64,000 nt of DNA from Amycolatopsis nalaikhensis (GCF_030264295.1 NZ_CP127173.1:3231501-3295500); one strand, 5' to 3'; shown: positions 1 through 8,222, counted from the first letter of the stretch. Numbers and translations are program-made. The notes: generated from the sequence alone by a model not told the origin.

Positions 1-210
1 GACATCACCGACCTGATGGCCCAGCGGCCTACGTCGGTCAAGGACTTCCGCTCGGAGCGGGAGTACGTCGCCGTCCGGGTGACATGGCTGTTCGCCATGG
101 CCGACGCTCTGGACGACGCCTGCCTCACGGACGACGCGCAGGACGTCCGCGAAGCCGCGCTCACGCTGGTCCGCGAGTCGGTCGAGCTGGTCTCCGGCGG
201 TGCGGCATGA
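1..210 (+). CDS. Hypothetical AICE protein, 5' partial
   Basis: The frame is open from the first base, so the gene starts before the window; an internal ATG at 16 would leave 64 residues. The visible part is acidic and probably helical, with no recognised domain. Its stop overlaps the start of the next gene (ATGA at 207-210), which indicates translational coupling and membership of the same operon. I do not recognise the family. Position and size fit the small accessory genes that sit upstream of spd and tra genes in AICEs. Confidence 0.55.
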   Translation, partial: DITDLMAQRPTSVKDFRSEREYVAVRVTWLFAMADALDDACLTDDAQDVREAALTLVRESVELVSGGAA

Positions 211-632
211 CCGCCCGGGCCGTGCTCAAGCGCCCGATGGACATCCGGCTCACGCACTGTCCCGGCGGGGGCGGCCGCACGCAGGTGACGCTGGTCTACC
301 GGGTGTCGGACCCGTACGCGGTGCAGCTGGACATCCCCGACCACGGCGTGGTCGTGTCCTGGCTGCTGAGCCGGGACCTGCTCGCCGATGGCCTGGACGG
401 TGGGGCCGGACTCGGAGACGTGCGAGTCTCCCCGGTGCTGTTCGACGGCGCCGGGGTCCTGGTGGAGCTGGTCAACCCGGATGGCCCCGGGTCGGTGGTG
501 CTGCGGTTCGCCCGCGCCGACCTCGAACGGTTCCTGGACGACACGGACGCGATGGTCCCGGTCGGAACCGAGGCATCCCGGATCGACTGGGAGCGGGAAC
601 TTCGCGCTCTGGCCGGGGGTGAGGCGGCATGA
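207..632 (+). CDS. SsgA-family sporulation/cell-division protein on the AICE
   Basis: The 141-residue product matches the SsgA/SsgB family over nearly its whole length. The visible signatures are SDPYAV near residue 35, a W-LLSRDLLADGL segment near residue 55, GDVRV near residue 70, and a C-terminal block FL-DTDAMVPVGTE followed by an acidic helix. SsgA-like proteins act in the cytoplasm and control where FtsZ rings, and so sporulation septa, form in morphologically complex actinomycetes. I chose the ATG at 207 because it overlaps the upstream stop as ATGA and the family similarity begins soon after it; a longer upstream frame exists but matches nothing. The next gene overlaps its stop. A divisome regulator inside a conjugation operon suggests a link between transfer and septation. 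That role is inferred; the family assignment is strong. Confidence 0.85.
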   Translation: MTARAVLKRPMDIRLTHCPGGGGRTQVTLVYRVSDPYAVQLDIPDHGVVVSWLLSRDLLADGLDGGAGLGDVRVSPVLFDGAGVLVELVNPDGPGSVVLRFARADLERFLDDTDAMVPVGTEASRIDWERELRALAGGEAA

Positions 633-877
633 GCGGCAAGACGCTGTCCCCGCGGGCGATTGAGCGGCTGGCGATGCGCCGGTTCACCGACCACACCGGA
701 CGGACCTGGAGCAAGGCCACCGCCAAGCAGCGCCGCGACTGGCTGGCCGAGCAGGAACCGGTCATCCGCGCTGAGCACGGCATCGCCCTCGACGCGGTGT
801 GGCACGGCGGGGACTGGCAGGCCCCGGGGCAAGTCGACCTGTTCCCCCTTCACGACGACGCTGCGGAGGTGGCGTGA
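629..877 (+). CDS. Hypothetical AICE protein (82 aa)
   Basis: The ATG at 629 overlaps the stop of the SsgA-like gene, and the stop at 875-877 overlaps the next start, so this is an internal cistron of the coupled operon. The protein is small and rich in Arg, Trp and acidic residues, with a basic N-terminal half (RAIERLAMRRF) and a Pro/Asp-rich tail. There is no signal peptide or membrane segment. I do not recognise a family. The strong coupling and typical G/C-ending codon use support it as a real gene. Confidence 0.6.
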   Translation: MSGKTLSPRAIERLAMRRFTDHTGRTWSKATAKQRRDWLAEQEPVIRAEHGIALDAVWHGGDWQAPGQVDLFPLHDDAAEVA

Positions 878-1194
878 TGAACACGCAGGTGGTGATGGTC
901 CTCGGTGGCCTCGCGCTGGTCGGCGTGTTCGCCGTGTGGCGCTCTGGCCGCAAGTCCGCCGTGAAGGCCCAGAAGGGCGTACGCGAGATCACCCGGATGA
1001 CCGGCAACACGATTCGCCTGGTCATGGCTACCGCGATCATCACGTTCGTCCAGTGGCTGGTGATCGTGAAGATCCAGAACACCACCGCCACGTGGATCGC
1101 GCTGGTCGTCCCGGCGCTGCTGGCCGCCGCCACGATCGTGCGGCTGATGGCCATCACCGAGATCGTCCACACCACCCGGGGAGGCCGTCGATGA
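877..1194 (+). CDS. Small membrane protein of the transfer operon
   Basis: The 105-residue product has an N-terminal hydrophobic segment (residues about 3-17), a short basic loop (RSGRKSAVKAQKG), and two further hydrophobic segments near residues 45-62 and 67-85. It looks like an integral membrane protein. I chose the ATG at 877, which shares its A with the upstream TGA and has GGAGG at 865-869; a GTG three bases earlier is possible. It lies directly before the Spd-like gene and overlaps it by four bases. Small membrane proteins in this position in AICEs are usually Spd-type proteins for spread of the element through mycelium. That function is inferred from context. Confidence 0.65.
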   Translation: MNTQVVMVLGGLALVGVFAVWRSGRKSAVKAQKGVREITRMTGNTIRLVMATAIITFVQWLVIVKIQNTTATWIALVVPALLAAATIVRLMAITEIVHTTRGGRR

Positions 1195-2114
1195 CCAGCA
1201 CCGACCTCGCGCCCGCCGACGCCCGGCACCAGCCGCTGACCGACGCGGACAAGCTCGCTCAGGAAGCCGCGACCGCCGCGCAAGTCCGGCGGCTGGCCAA
1301 CCACCCCGACGTGGTGGCGCTGCGGGTGGAGAAGGTCCGCACGCAGATCGACGCGGTGATCTGGCTCGGGATCTTCCTGGGCCTGGCGTTCACGATGGTC
1401 AACGTCCAGAGCTTCGCCGCCGCCGGGGCTGCTACCTGGTCGCTCGGGTGGCTGGCCGGGTGGCTGCTGGACCCGATGGTCTCGTTGGTCCTGGTCGCGG
1501 TGCTGCGGGCGGAACAGGTGACCGCCCGGTACCAGGTCGACACCGGCCGGTGGGCACACCGGACGAAGTGGTTCGCGTTCTTAGCCACCTACGTCATGAA
1601 CACCTGGAAGTCCTGGACGCACTTCGACGTGGCCGGGGTGGTGCTGCACTCGGTTCCGCCGGTGCTGGTGTTCCTCGCGGCGGAGACCGCGCCCGTGCTG
1701 CGGGACAAGCTCACCGAAGCCGTCATGGCCGCCGCCGGAACCGCGTTCACCGGGCAGGCGGACCCGGCCGGGAACCAGCCCGTCACCGCCGCCCCCGTTC
1801 CGACCGAGCCCGTCACGGGCGAGCCGCCGGCGACCTCGGACCCGACCCGGCCGCGCCGCCGCCCGGCCACCCGCAAGGCCGCCGCCAAGCCCGCCCGGAA
1901 GCTGCGCGCGGACTACCTCGCCGAAGCCCGAGCCGCGTGGGCTCCCGGAACCGAGATCACCCCGGCTTGGGTCCGGTCCGTCTGCCCGGAGATCTCGCGT
2001 GGCACGAGCAAGAACGTCGCCGACGACCTGACCGCCGAGACCACGGCTCGCCCGGCCGTCGCGCCGGAGCCCGCCGACCAGCCCGCCGCCACCGACGAGA
2101 GGGAGGCCGCCTGA
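1191..2114 (+). CDS. Spd-like / DUF2637-like membrane protein
   Basis: The 307-residue product has a soluble N-terminus, then four hydrophobic segments between about residues 52 and 165 (one starts VIWLGIFLGLAFTMV, another WLAGWLLDPMVSLVL). The C-terminus is Ala/Pro/Thr-rich with a basic patch (RPRRRPATRKAAAKPARK), followed by a helical region that resembles a DNA-binding segment. The LDP-S-V-A-LRAE pattern after the second hydrophobic pair is reminiscent of the DUF2637 proteins common on actinobacterial plasmids. It sits immediately before traB, with overlapping stop and start. In such elements Spd proteins partner TraB in intramycelial spread. The tail could contact DNA. The family call is moderate; membrane topology and operon position are clear. 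Confidence 0.65.
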   Translation: MTSTDLAPADARHQPLTDADKLAQEAATAAQVRRLANHPDVVALRVEKVRTQIDAVIWLGIFLGLAFTMVNVQSFAAAGAATWSLGWLAGWLLDPMVSLVLVAVLRAEQVTARYQVDTGRWAHRTKWFAFLATYVMNTWKSWTHFDVAGVVLHSVPPVLVFLAAETAPVLRDKLTEAVMAAAGTAFTGQADPAGNQPVTAAPVPTEPVTGEPPATSDPTRPRRRPATRKAAAKPARKLRADYLAEARAAWAPGTEITPAWVRSVCPEISRGTSKNVADDLTAETTARPAVAPEPADQPAATDEREAA

Positions 2115-4432
2115 TGTCCACCGCTGCCGACCACACCCCCGAGTCCGTGAACGGACCTGACCCTGAAAGGCCCCCTACCGTGAACAGCACGCCCGAACCG
2201 TTCGAGAACACCCCGGCCGACGCGCCCGTGAACGCCACCGGCGACGGCGCCGTGAACACCGACCCGGCGGCCACCGAGACCGCCACCACGCGGGCCGGGA
2301 ACGTCGTCCCGATCCGCCCGGACACCGCCCGCACCGCCGACGAGATCCCGGAGCAGGACCGGTTCGCCGACGCCGGAACCGTGTTGGACAGCGCGGACGT
2401 CGAGGCCGTCGACGCCAGCGGGCAGGCCGCGCCGCTCAAGCCGGTGGACCCAGCCACGGTGAAGCCGTCGTGGTGGGAGACCGTCTCCGACGCGACCGCC
2501 CGCCCGCTGGTGGCCAAGTGGCTCACGTCGGCGGAGGAGTTCCGCTCGCGGGCGCGGTTCCTGGTCCGCTACGCCGCCCACACCTTCGCCTTCCACGCGC
2601 TGCGGGTGCCGGTGTACGTGCCGACAGCGCTGCTGCGCGCCCCGGGCGCACTGTGTCGCCTGACGGCCCGCGTCGGGCGGTGGATGTACGACGCGGAGTC
2701 CAAGCCAGTGCGGATGAACGCCCGCGACCGCAACGACGCCGACACGTACATGAAGCTGCGCGAGGCACGCAACGAGACCGTGCGCCGCCGCTCCGCTCCG
2801 GTCATGGTCGCCATCGTGGTGCTGCTGGCGACGGTGTACCTGTGCTGGACGTTCGTGGCTCCGGTGTGGAACTGGACTCTGCTGCTGGCCACGCTCACCG
2901 CCGTGGGCTGGTGGGGCGCGCCGCAGGACAAGCCGGTAGCCGGTCGCGCGGTGGACGCGGTCAAGACGCCCAAGCTCACGTCGGCGATGATCGAGGACGC
3001 GTTGTGCTCGCTCGGGATCGGCGGGCTGAACCAGGCCATCGCCAAGGGCAAGCGGATCGAGTTCCCGAACCCGATCGCCCGCGACGGCGACGGCTGGCGC
3101 GCCGACATCGACTTGCCGTTGGGTGTCACGGCTGGGGACATCATCGCCAAGCGCCAGGAGCTGTCGTCGGCGCTGCGCCGCCAGATCGGCTGTGTGTGGC
3201 CGGAAGGCGACGCGAAAGTCCACGAAGGACGGTTAGTGTTGTGGGTCGGTGACCGCGACATGTCCAAGGCCAAGCAGAAGCCGTGGCCGCTGGCCAAGCC
3301 CGGCGCGACGGTCGACCTTTTCAAGCCCCAGCCGTTCGGCACTGACCAGCGCGGCCGTTGGGTCGACGTGACCCTGATGTTCGTGTCCGTGATCATCGGT
3401 GCCGTGCCCCGCATGGGCAAGACCGTCACCCTGCGGGAGCTGATGATGATCGCCGCGCTGGACCCGCGTGCGGTGCTCTACAGCTACGACCTCAAGGGCA
3501 CCGGCGACCTCTCGCCCCTCGCGCCGTGCTCGCACGCCTACGGCGTCGGTGACGAGCCGGACGACGTCGAGCGGATGCTGGTGGAGATGCGGGAGCTGCG
3601 CGAGGAGATGCGTCGCCGCACCAAGGTGATCCGCGCGCTGCCGGAGTCCGTCTGCCCGGACAACAAGGTCACCCCGGAGTTGGCTGCCCGCAAGGACTTG
3701 CGGCTCGCGCCGATCGTGGTCGGGGTGGACGAGTGCCAGGTGTGGTTTGAGCACGACAAGCACGGCGCGGAATTCGAGGAGATTTGCGTGGACCTGGCCA
3801 AGCGCGGCCCGGCCCTGGGGATCATCCTCATCCTGGCCACGCAGCGCCCGGACGCGAAGTCCCTGCCCACCGGCATCTCCGCCAACGCCATCCTGCGGTA
3901 CTGCCTGAAAGTCCAGGGGCACACGGAGAACGACATGGTGTTGGGCACCGGGCAGCACAAGAACGGTGTGCGGGCAACGATGTTCGCCCGTTCCGACCGG
4001 GGCATCGGTTACCTGGTCGGCGAAGGTGACGATGCGAAGATCGTGCGGTCGGTGTACAAGGACGCCACCGACGCCAAGAAGATCGCCGCCGGAGCCCGCG
4101 CCCGCCGGGAGGCCATCGGCAACATCACCGGCTACGCCGCCGGGGAGTCCGTCGATGTCGAGGCTGCCCGCCTGGACCCGCTGGCCGACACGCTGTCGGT
4201 GTTCGAGCGCGGTGAGGACAAGCTCTGGTCCGACACCATCGTGACCCGGCTGGCCGACCTGCGCCCTAGCCAGTACGGCGGCTGGACCGCGCAGAACCTC
4301 GCCACCGCGCTCAAGCCGACCGGCGTCAAGCCGAAGCAGGTGTGGAGCACCGATCCGGCTACGGGCAAGGGGGCCAACCGCAACGGCTACGCCCGCGACG
4401 CTCTCATCGCCGCTAAGAACGACGGAGCGTAA
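2114..4432 (+). CDS. traB: TraB/FtsK-type conjugative DNA translocase
   Basis: The 772-residue protein has a long disordered acidic N-terminus (about 1-110). A membrane pair lies near residues 230-275, and an FtsK/SpoIIIE-type ATPase core follows. The Walker A loop is GAVPRMGKT at about residues 429-437 and the Walker B segment IVVGVDE is near 534-540. The C-terminal 60-70 residues look like a winged-helix module (LRPSQYGG onwards), the place where TraB proteins read their DNA target. This single protein pumps double-stranded element DNA between mycelia as a hexamer in the membrane. I chose the ATG at 2114 because it overlaps the upstream TGA; a longer upstream frame is only a shadow of the spd gene. 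The CTAG-rich block just downstream is a candidate target. Confidence in the family is high. Confidence 0.9.
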   Translation: MSTAADHTPESVNGPDPERPPTVNSTPEPFENTPADAPVNATGDGAVNTDPAATETATTRAGNVVPIRPDTARTADEIPEQDRFADAGTVLDSADVEAVDASGQAAPLKPVDPATVKPSWWETVSDATARPLVAKWLTSAEEFRSRARFLVRYAAHTFAFHALRVPVYVPTALLRAPGALCRLTARVGRWMYDAESKPVRMNARDRNDADTYMKLREARNETVRRRSAPVMVAIVVLLATVYLCWTFVAPVWNWTLLLATLTAVGWWGAPQDKPVAGRAVDAVKTPKLTSAMIEDALCSLGIGGLNQAIAKGKRIEFPNPIARDGDGWRADIDLPLGVTAGDIIAKRQELSSALRRQIGCVWPEGDAKVHEGRLVLWVGDRDMSKAKQKPWPLAKPGATVDLFKPQPFGTDQRGRWVDVTLMFVSVIIGAVPRMGKTVTLRELMMIAALDPRAVLYSYDLKGTGDLSPLAPCSHAYGVGDEPDDVERMLVEMRELREEMRRRTKVIRALPESVCPDNKVTPELAARKDLRLAPIVVGVDECQVWFEHDKHGAEFEEICVDLAKRGPALGIILILATQRPDAKSLPTGISANAILRYCLKVQGHTENDMVLGTGQHKNGVRATMFARSDRGIGYLVGEGDDAKIVRSVYKDATDAKKIAAGARARREAIGNITGYAAGESVDVEAARLDPLADTLSVFERGEDKLWSDTIVTRLADLRPSQYGGWTAQNLATALKPTGVKPKQVWSTDPATGKGANRNGYARDALIAAKNDGA

Positions 4433-4445
4433 CCGAACCCCGGGG

Positions 4446-4609
4446 CTAGGGGCGGTGGCCGTCCTAGACTCCGCCGCCCCTAGACCTAGACCCCTCCTCT
4501 AGACCGCCACGGCCTATGTGACCAGCACTCTAGGCCACTAGAACCACCTCGCTCCGACCAGCGAAAACGTCGGGAATCTCGGGCTAGCTGCCAGAACCGC
4601 AGGCTCTAG
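4446..4609. repeat. CTAG-motif cluster downstream of traB, candidate clt
   Basis: Nine CTAG tetramers occur in 164 bases, starting at 4446, 4464, 4480, 4486, 4499, 4530, 4538, 4584 and 4606. Several share the longer form CCTAGAC or CTCTAGAC. At about 70 percent GC fewer than one CTAG would be expected here by chance. The block is non-coding and lies in the gap after traB. TraB proteins recognise short direct repeats at a clt locus, commonly close to traB, so this is a candidate transfer locus. Replication control or regulator binding are alternatives. Confidence 0.5.
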
Positions 4610-4666
4610 CCCTGGCCGACGACACCCTGAACTCGTCACCTTGTGTGACCGACGTGAGGACCCGTC

Positions 4667-5047
4667 TTGAGCACGCACACCAGCCCGCAGCCCGACCCGG
4701 AACCGCCCGCCGCCGTCGCCATCCCGTTCCCCGAGTACCGAGCCTTGGTGCTCGACGCCGCCGCCTGGCGGCACCTCAACACCAGCCCGCACGTGGCGGA
4801 CTTGCTCGCCGAGTGGGTCGAGTGGGACCGCCGCCGCACCGCCCGCGAGACCTCGGGCGCGGTGTCGGCCGCCGCCGACTGGCGGGCCATCGCCGCCGCG
4901 CCGACCTACGACGAGCTCGCCCGCCGCCGCGCCGTCGCCACCCGCCCGGCACTGACCCCGCAGGAGATCCGCGCGCAGGCCGCCCGCTCGTGGGTGCGCG
5001 TCGAGGACTGGATCAGCGCTCGGACCGCTACTGCCGACGCGGCCTGA
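4667..5047 (+). CDS. Hypothetical AICE protein (126 aa)
   Basis: The gene starts with TTG at 4667, preceded by GTGAGGA as a plausible ribosome binding site, and ends 28 bases before the DUF3631 gene. The product is soluble, with a Pro-rich N-terminus (about 1-25) followed by Ala/Arg/Trp-rich predicted helices containing AAAWRHL and LAEWVEWDRRR. I recognise no domain. AICEs often carry a small gene of this kind directly before the replication gene, so a replication-accessory role is possible but unproven. Confidence 0.55.
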   Translation: MSTHTSPQPDPEPPAAVAIPFPEYRALVLDAAAWRHLNTSPHVADLLAEWVEWDRRRTARETSGAVSAAADWRAIAAAPTYDELARRRAVATRPALTPQEIRAQAARSWVRVEDWISARTATADAA

Positions 5048-5075
5048 CACCACCGTCCAGAAAGGCCCAGAACGC

Positions 5076-6227
5076 ATGAGCACCAACGACACCATGCCCA
5101 ACGCCGTCCGACCCGGCGCGACGCTCCTGGATGCACTGAGGGGCGCGCTCACTCGGTACGTGGCCCTGCCCAACCCGGAGACCGCCGACGCCATCGCGTT
5201 GTGGATCGCCGCCAGCCACGCGCAACCGGCGTGGGCGCACGCGCCCCGGCTGGTGATCCGCGCGCCGGAAAAGCGCTGCGGGAAGTCCCGGCTGCTCGAC
5301 ATCGTCGAGGCCACGTGCCACAACCCGTTCATCACGGTCAACAGCAGCCCGGCCGCCGTGTACCGGTCGGTTTCCGAGGACCCGCCCACCCTGCTCGTGG
5401 ACGAAGCGGACACCATCTTTGGGCCGAAGGCCGACGGGAACGAGGACCTGCGCGGGCTGCTCAACGCCGGGCACCAGCGTAATCGCCCAGCTAAGCGCTA
5501 TGACGCCACCAACCAGCGCGTCGAGTCCATCCCCACGTTCGCCATGGCCGCTCTCGCCGGAATCGGTGCCATGCCCGACACGATCGAGGACCGCGCCGTC
5601 ATCGCCCGGATGCGTCGTCGGGCGCCCGGCGAAACCGTGGCCCCGTACCGGCATCGCCGGGACCGTCCGGCTCTGCGGACGCTCGCCGACGACCTGTGCG
5701 CATGGCTCCGCGCCGACCTGTCCACATTGGAAGCCGCCGAACCGGAGATGCCCGTGGAAGACCGCGCCGCCGACACCTGGGAACCGCTGGTCGTCGTCGC
5801 CGACCACGCCGGAGGGTCCTGGGGTGACCGCTCTCGCGCCGCCGTGCTCGCCCTCACCGCCAGCGCCGACGATGACAACGAAGGCTCCGACCGCCAGCGG
5901 TTGCTCGCCGACTGCCGCACCGTCTTCGGAGACGAACTCGCCCTGCCGACTGCCGAGCTGCTGCACCGCCTTCGAGCCCTGGAGGAGTCGCCGTGGCGCG
6001 AGTACGGCGCGACCGGGCTCACTGCCATGAAGCTCGGGAGCCTGCTCAAGGAGTACGGCATCCGGTCGGACACCATGCGGTTCCCGGGCGCCGGACAGGC
6101 CAAGGGCTACCGCCGCGCCGACTTCACGGACTCCTGGGCGCGCTACTGCTCCGACGCGCCCGCCGATTGCGACGGCGAAAAGGCCGCCGGGGGAGCCATC
6201 CCGCTCCGCCGGGCGCGGTCGGCCTGA
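5076..6227 (+). CDS. DUF3631-type ATPase, probable AICE replication protein
   Basis: The 383-residue protein has a P-loop (APEKRCGKS, residues 63-71) and a Walker B segment (TLLVDE, residues 105-110). An arginine-rich region with EDRAVIARMRRR near residue 175 follows, and the C-terminal domain is typical of DUF3631. DUF3631 is usually the tail of plasmid or phage primase-helicase proteins; here it is a stand-alone ATPase. The ATG at 5076 has GAAAGG at 5059-5064 upstream. No RepSA, RepAM or prim-pol protein is visible, and the iteron array begins 18 bases after the stop. I therefore infer that this gene replaces the usual AICE replication initiator or helicase. The ATPase assignment is strong, the replication role contextual. 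Confidence 0.75.
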   Translation: MSTNDTMPNAVRPGATLLDALRGALTRYVALPNPETADAIALWIAASHAQPAWAHAPRLVIRAPEKRCGKSRLLDIVEATCHNPFITVNSSPAAVYRSVSEDPPTLLVDEADTIFGPKADGNEDLRGLLNAGHQRNRPAKRYDATNQRVESIPTFAMAALAGIGAMPDTIEDRAVIARMRRRAPGETVAPYRHRRDRPALRTLADDLCAWLRADLSTLEAAEPEMPVEDRAADTWEPLVVVADHAGGSWGDRSRAAVLALTASADDDNEGSDRQRLLADCRTVFGDELALPTAELLHRLRALEESPWREYGATGLTAMKLGSLLKEYGIRSDTMRFPGAGQAKGYRRADFTDSWARYCSDAPADCDGEKAAGGAIPLRRARSA

Positions 6228-6244
6228 CACCCGCCGGGCGGGGT

Positions 6245-6420
6245 AGCCGTACCAGCCGTACCAGGCTCGTTCCCGCAGCTCAGGGCCGGTACGGCTTCCG
6301 CGACCGGTACGGCTCAGGCCGTACCAACGCAACCGCCTTGGTACGGCTCAAGCCGTACCGCCGCACCAAGCCGTACCGCACCTGACCAGGCAAAACGAGG
6401 CTGGTACGGCTGGTACGGCT
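6245..6420. repeat. Ten-copy GCCGTACC iteron array, candidate replication origin
   Basis: The octamer GCCGTACC occurs on the plus strand at 6246, 6255, 6318, 6352 and 6370, and as its complement GGTACGGC at 6288, 6306, 6340, 6403 and 6412. The two outer pairs have the same 9-bp spacing and form a perfect 20-bp inverted repeat (6245-6264 against 6401-6420). The flanks are also nearly symmetrical. The array fills the non-coding gap between the DUF3631 gene and xis. Iteron arrays beside a replication gene usually mark oriV. A clt or an excision-control site are alternatives. Confidence 0.7.
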
Positions 6421-6513
6421 TACCCCCTCGACATCGACCGCGCTCACCTGAGGAGACCGCCATGCGCATGCGCCCACGCCACCTGACGCACGCCACTGAA
6501 GGGCTCACCACCA

Positions 6514-6813
6514 ATGACCACCGCCACCGATATCGCTCAGCTCGCCGCCGGTCTCGCGCAGCTCGCCGAACGGCTCGCCACCCGTGACACCGAACCCGCC
6601 GCGTCAGCACCGAAGCCAACTCCTCGAGTGCTGCTGACGGTCGAGGAAGCCGCCGACCGGCTCCGCATCGGACGTACGACGGCCTACAGCCTGGTCCGGT
6701 CCGGCGCGCTGGAATCCGTCCGGATCGGCCGACTCCGGCGCGTCCACGTGGCCGCCGTCGACAACTACGCCGCCCGCCTGGTCGCCGACTACAGCAGCGA
6801 AGCCGCCGCCTGA
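6514..6813 (+). CDS. xis: Excisionase, MerR-type helix-turn-helix
   Basis: The 99-residue protein has a variable N-terminus and then the excisionase signature LLTVEEAADRLRIGRTTAYSLVRSG (residues about 40-64; the helix-turn-helix is EEAADRLRIGRTTAYSL). A short wing with IGRLRRVHVAAVDNY follows. Such Xis proteins bend DNA at the attachment site and turn the integrase towards excision. It lies 13 bases before int, with a GAGGGGA ribosome site for int in between, so the two are almost certainly co-transcribed. The iteron array upstream may place xis-int expression under the replication region. Confidence is high for family and role. Confidence 0.9.
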   Translation: MTTATDIAQLAAGLAQLAERLATRDTEPAASAPKPTPRVLLTVEEAADRLRIGRTTAYSLVRSGALESVRIGRLRRVHVAAVDNYAARLVADYSSEAAA

Positions 6814-6826
6814 GGGGAGAACGTCA

Positions 6827-8185
6827 GTGACAAGGAAGAAGCGTCCCGAGGGCACGCGCGCCCCGAACGGCGCGAGCAGCGTCTACTTCAGCGAAGCGGA
6901 CGGCCACTGGCACGGCCGCGTGACGGTCGGCCGTAAGGACAACGGGAAACCGGACCGTCGCCACACCATGTCCAAGGATGAAACCAAGGTCCGGAACAAG
7001 GTGCGGGAATGGGAGAACGAACGTGACGAAGGACGCGTTCGGAAAGCGGGGCAGAACTGGAACGTCGAGACCTGGCTCATTCACTGGCTGTACGAGATCA
7101 TGGCCCCGCCGACGATCACCGAGAATGCGTGGGACGCGTACGAGGTGGCGTGCCGGGTTCACCTCATTCCGGGGATCGGCGCACACCGTCTCCAGCGGTC
7201 TCACACCGGTGACCGGCTGGAGCCCGATCACCTCGAAAAGCTCTACCGCAAGATGATGCGGGAGGGCTCCGCCGCCGGGCGGGTGCATCAGGTTCACCGC
7301 ACCATCCGTACCGCGCTCAAGGAAGCCAAGAAGCGCAAAATCATCACCGACAACCCGGCGGAACTGGCCCGTGCCCCGAAGGTCGAGGAACAAGAGTACG
7401 AGCCGTACGACGTCGACGAAATTCAGCGCATTCTCGAAACGGCGAACAGGCGACGCAACAGCGCGCGGTGGGCTATTGCCCTGGCGCTGGGTCTTCGGCA
7501 GGGGGAAGCCCTCGGAATCCAGTGGGCAGACGTGAACTGGGACCGCTGGGACCGGCCGTGCAAGGCGCATGGGTCCCGGTTCTGCGCCACGTGTTTCGAG
7601 CACCACGCGCCCGAAATCGGCGTGCGACGGAACCGGCTCCGGCCGAAGTACAAGCACGGTTGTTCGACGCCGTGCGGCCGCAAATTCGCGGGCTACTGCC
7701 CGCAGCGCGTTTCGGCACGGCGGGAGACCGCGCCGACTAAGTCTCGGGCCGGTAAGCGGTACATCGGGCTGCCCAAGCAACTCGCGCTCCTGCTCGTGCG
7801 CCACCAGGCGGCCCAGGCCCACGAACGCGCCCTGGCCGCCGACCTCTGGGAGGAGACCGGCTACGTCTTCACCAAGCCAACCGGGCAGCCGCTCGTGCCG
7901 AACACCGACTACCACCACTGGAAGGAGCTGCTGCGTGACGCCAAAGTGGGGGAGCGGCGGCTTCACGACGCCCGGCACACCGCCGCGACGGTGCTCCTGC
8001 TGCTGGAGGTCCCCGAGCGGACCGTCATGTCCATCATGGGGTGGTCCAGCACGGCCATGGCCGCGAGGTACCAGCACGTGACCGACCGCATCCGCCGAGG
8101 TGTGGCCGGTCGGGTCGACGGGCTGCTCTGGGCGCCGCCGGACGACGCGGCAGGCACGGACGACGAGCCCGGGGAAGTGGCCTAA
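6827..8185 (+). CDS. int: Tyrosine site-specific integrase
   Basis: The 452-residue protein starts at GTG 6827. It has an N-terminal Arm-binding region, a SAM-like core-binding domain (about 75-190) and a catalytic domain. The catalytic residues visible are R224 (in LGLRQGEA), H380 and R383 (in HDARH), a tryptophan in IMGWSS and the nucleophile Y415 (in RYQHV). A cysteine-rich insertion lies between the first arginine and the HxxR box, with C245, C253, C256, C279, C283 and C291, looking like a zinc-binding loop. The gene is directly downstream of xis, and its 3' end is 91 bases from the tRNA-Ser 3' end. This is the standard arrangement for integration into a tRNA gene. The protein should catalyse integration and, with Xis, excision. 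Confidence 0.95.
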   Translation: MTRKKRPEGTRAPNGASSVYFSEADGHWHGRVTVGRKDNGKPDRRHTMSKDETKVRNKVREWENERDEGRVRKAGQNWNVETWLIHWLYEIMAPPTITENAWDAYEVACRVHLIPGIGAHRLQRSHTGDRLEPDHLEKLYRKMMREGSAAGRVHQVHRTIRTALKEAKKRKIITDNPAELARAPKVEEQEYEPYDVDEIQRILETANRRRNSARWAIALALGLRQGEALGIQWADVNWDRWDRPCKAHGSRFCATCFEHHAPEIGVRRNRLRPKYKHGCSTPCGRKFAGYCPQRVSARRETAPTKSRAGKRYIGLPKQLALLLVRHQAAQAHERALAADLWEETGYVFTKPTGQPLVPNTDYHHWKELLRDAKVGERRLHDARHTAATVLLLLEVPERTVMSIMGWSSTAMAARYQHVTDRIRRGVAGRVDGLLWAPPDDAAGTDDEPGEVA

Positions 8186-8222
8186 CCAGGGGCGAATGAG
8201 ACTAGAACTGAGACTAAGACGA

